NCBI GenBank assembly: GCA_947653505.1
Contig: CANTHI010000180.1
Coordinates: 1 to 7,493 of the forward strand
Direction: 5' to 3'
Origin: an uncultured Eubacterium sp.
GTDB taxonomy: Bacteria > Bacillota_A > Clostridia > Lachnospirales > Lachnospiraceae
DNA: 7,493 bases
Shown: in pieces, positions 5,577-7,493 of the stretch
Layout of the letters: each line of letters starts with the position of its first letter
Numbering within the stretch: the first letter of the stretch is position 1
Made by a program: the position numbers and the translations under genes
The notes under the pieces: generated by a model
The model's database searches: none
What the model was told of the DNA's origin: nothing
What the model saw: only the letters and a program-made list of their open reading frames with translations

Positions 5577-7400
5577 ATGAGACACACATATAAAAAACAA
5601 TATGAAATCCTACTATTCATGCTTTGTTCCATTCTGATCTTTCTCTTCCGCATCTGGTACATCCGCGAATCCAATGTACCCGCCATCCGTAACGATGAAT
5701 ACGGCTACTGGACCCATGCGGCGCTGTTTACCGGACACGACTGGTCCGACGTCTTTGCCGGCCATATGAACTGGTATTCCTACGGCTACAGCCTGATTTT
5801 AACCCCGCTGTTCTGGCTCTCCCACAACCTGCACCTGATGTATAAAACCGCGATTGTATGCAACGGGATCTTTGGCGTCCTGACTTACCTGATCTGTATC
5901 CGCTGCGGCAGGCTGCTGTTTGCGGATGCGGAACGCTGGCTGCTGTTTGTCGTTTCTTTTATGGTATGCATGTACTCTTCTTATATTACGCAGGGACCGG
6001 TTGCATGGAGCGAGACGTTTCTTTACCTGCTCGTATGGCTGCTGCTGTATTTATTTCTGGAATTTGAACAGCATCCGTCCGTCAGCGGCGCTATCCTGCT
6101 GGGCACCTGCATGGGCGCCTGCTACATTACCCACAACCGCACGATCGGCATTGTTACCGCTTATTTTATGATCGTACTGTTTCTGCGCCTGACAGACGCC
6201 ATTGACTGGAAGCTGTTTACAGCGCTGCTGCTCCCGCTGCTTCTTATTTTATATGTAAATGTGGATATCAAAGCATATTTATGTATGGTAGAAGGCTTCG
6301 GCCTAAAGCCCAAAAACGGCATGGGCGGCCAGAAAGACCATCTGCTCTCCCTGCTCACGCTGCAGGGCTGGCAGAATCTTTGCCGCTCCCTCAGCGGACA
6401 GCTGTGGGCACTGATGACATCGACATTCGGACTCGCATTCTGGGGAGTGGTCCATTGTGCTTCCCATGTCATCCAGGCATTCCGCAGCAAACGCTCCCAA
6501 AAGCATACTTCCTTTTACCTGTTTACCCTGCTGTCCTGTGCCGGTACGTTTCTGGTCTCAGCCATCAGCCTGATCGATCCGGCATCCATCACAAACCTGG
6601 ACTCGGATACCGACCTGACCTACTTCATCTACACCCGGTATGACGAATGCATCATCGGCATCCTGCTGTTCACAGGCTTTTTCGGACTGGCACAATGTAA
6701 AAACCACCGCAGGCGCCTTTTGCTGACAATGCTAGAAATCTGCTTTTACACACTGACCAGCGTGATTTTATATGTTAACCTGCAGCGGATCACCGACACC
6801 TGGCACTACCGTTCCTTTTGTGCCGCAGGCATTGGCTTTTACCGCCTGTTTTCCGAAAAATTCTCCATGCAGTGGTGCCTGATCATCGCTGCTGCCGGCG
6901 CGCTGATCCTGTTTTTTCTGTTATCCTTTTACAGACAGCGTTTCCAGCGCCTGCATCAGACAGCCGCCTGCGTGCTGCTGGCCGCGGCCTTCATCCCGAC
7001 CGGCCTGTATTCCGCGAAAATCGGTACCGTCAATTCACAACTGGGTAAAGTATCTTCCGGAAATCTGGCTATGTTCGATCTGCTTGGGGAAGTCGTCGGC
7101 GGCCGCGAGGTATACTGCACATTAGACGATACAAAAAATTACCGGATTGCCTACGAGCTACAGGTAAATCTGATCGATACCCATGTACTTTCCATTACAA
7201 TGGAAGATCTGCCAGTTGCAGAAGAAGGATATTTTATCTGCTGCAGCAACGGGGATCTGGACCATTTTGACGGGGACGATTACTATATGCTGACCCAGAG
7301 CCGGTACTACGTCATCGTAATTAAGGGAGATGACCTGATGCGGGAACTTGCTCCAAAAGTGGATCACGATCTGGTCAATCTGAATGTTTTAAAAAATTAA
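5577..7400 (+). CDS. Polytopic membrane protein, putative GT-C fold glycosyltransferase (PMT/ArnT-like)
   Basis: This is a 607-residue protein with about 13-14 predicted membrane segments (about 10-28, 69-83, 88-108, 119-137, 146-162, 170-184, 190-205, 212-228, 278-296, 312-332, 357-373, 380-400, 433-451 and 462-478) and a hydrophilic C-terminal tail of about 125 residues, probably extracytoplasmic. The first loop carries RNDEYGYW with D40-E41, the position of the catalytic/metal-binding acidic pair in GT-C enzymes that use polyprenyl-phosphate sugars. THNR (185-188) and YTRY (352-355) resemble family motifs. A role in moving a sugar onto a surface glycan, lipid or protein is inference; overall similarity to a named family cannot be confirmed here. 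The start is fixed by AGGAG 8 nt upstream. The gene stands alone, divergent from the dgt operon, with its own terminator, and its GC-rich codon use matches the core genes. Alternative: an uncharacterised membrane protein without enzymatic activity. Confidence 0.85.
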   Translation: MRHTYKKQYEILLFMLCSILIFLFRIWYIRESNVPAIRNDEYGYWTHAALFTGHDWSDVFAGHMNWYSYGYSLILTPLFWLSHNLHLMYKTAIVCNGIFGVLTYLICIRCGRLLFADAERWLLFVVSFMVCMYSSYITQGPVAWSETFLYLLVWLLLYLFLEFEQHPSVSGAILLGTCMGACYITHNRTIGIVTAYFMIVLFLRLTDAIDWKLFTALLLPLLLILYVNVDIKAYLCMVEGFGLKPKNGMGGQKDHLLSLLTLQGWQNLCRSLSGQLWALMTSTFGLAFWGVVHCASHVIQAFRSKRSQKHTSFYLFTLLSCAGTFLVSAISLIDPASITNLDSDTDLTYFIYTRYDECIIGILLFTGFFGLAQCKNHRRRLLLTMLEICFYTLTSVILYVNLQRITDTWHYRSFCAAGIGFYRLFSEKFSMQWCLIIAAAGALILFFLLSFYRQRFQRLHQTAACVLLAAAFIPTGLYSAKIGTVNSQLGKVSSGNLAMFDLLGEVVGGREVYCTLDDTKNYRIAYELQVNLIDTHVLSITMEDLPVAEEGYFICCSNGDLDHFDGDDYYMLTQSRYYVIVIKGDDLMRELAPKVDHDLVNLNVLKN

Positions 7401-7401
7401 T

Positions 7402-7428
7402 GGTATGCCTGCTTCCGGCAGGTATACC
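7402..7428 (+). other. Strong stem-loop just after the membrane-protein stop codon
   Basis: Arms 7402-7412 and 7418-7428 form an 11-bp stem with one G-U pair around a 5-nt loop. It starts 2 nt after the stop codon. No U-run follows on the plus strand, so it is not a canonical terminator in that direction; it may protect the 3' end of the mRNA. On the minus strand the next bases toward the gene include a T-run (complement of 7391-7396), so it could contribute to stopping leftward transcription. Confidence 0.7.
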
Positions 7429-7446
7429 GGAAATACGGAAAAACAA

Positions 7447-7482
7447 ACCCGCTTCCTTCTGGAAACGGGTCTGCTTTATTTT
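7447..7482 (+). terminator. Rho-independent terminator, probably bidirectional
   Basis: Arms ACCCG-C-TTCC (7447-7456) and GGAA-A-CGGGT (7461-7470) enclose a TTCT loop and are followed by the T-rich tail CTGCTTTATTTT (7471-7482). The A-rich flank 7436-7447 gives a T-rich tail for the opposite strand, and there the single C-A mismatch becomes a U-G pair, so the structure is if anything stronger leftward. It ends the membrane-protein transcript and suggests a convergent gene to the right of the window. Confidence 0.85.
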
Positions 7483-7493
7483 AGAATGCAGAA

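Overview
The window looks like a Lachnospiraceae-type (Clostridia, Firmicutes) chromosome. The evidence is gene order and protein style: a dGTPase-like HD hydrolase, DNA primase, the primary sigma factor and the tRNA m1A22 methyltransferase TrmK lie on one strand in the classic clostridial 'macromolecular synthesis' order. Shine-Dalgarno sites are strong (AAGGAGG, AGGAG, GGGAG) and sampled core-gene stretches run near 60% GC. This taxonomic call is an inference; there is no rRNA in the window.

Minus-strand block (5416 down to 1). A divergent intergenic region (5417-5576) leads leftward into dgt, then dnaG (41 nt gap), rpoD (21 nt gap), trmK (75 nt gap), and then a gene that overlaps trmK by 23 bp and runs off the left edge. 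That last gene, of which 106 N-terminal codons are visible, is not the Nif3-like gene usually found after trmK in Firmicutes. From remembered family members it resembles the BglII/BstYI-type restriction endonucleases. It is much more AT-rich than trmK (about 41% GC against about 60% in sampled trmK) and appears to be a horizontally acquired defence gene attached to the 3' end of the replication/transcription operon.

Plus-strand block (5577-7400). One divergent gene encodes a 607-residue polytopic membrane protein with about 13-14 membrane segments and an early Asp-Glu pair, like GT-C fold glycosyltransferases (PMT/ArnT-like). It is followed by two stem-loops; the second (7447-7482) is a convincing, probably bidirectional, intrinsic terminator.

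How the genes work together: DnaG primes replication, RpoD directs housekeeping transcription, TrmK modifies tRNA position A22 and Dgt trims deoxynucleotide pools, so the operon is core information processing. The restriction-like gene is the accessory element. Other oddities are a 42-bp tandem duplication inside trmK, a GAT-type triplet run giving seven Asp residues in RpoD, and a long insert in RpoD between regions 1.2 and 2.
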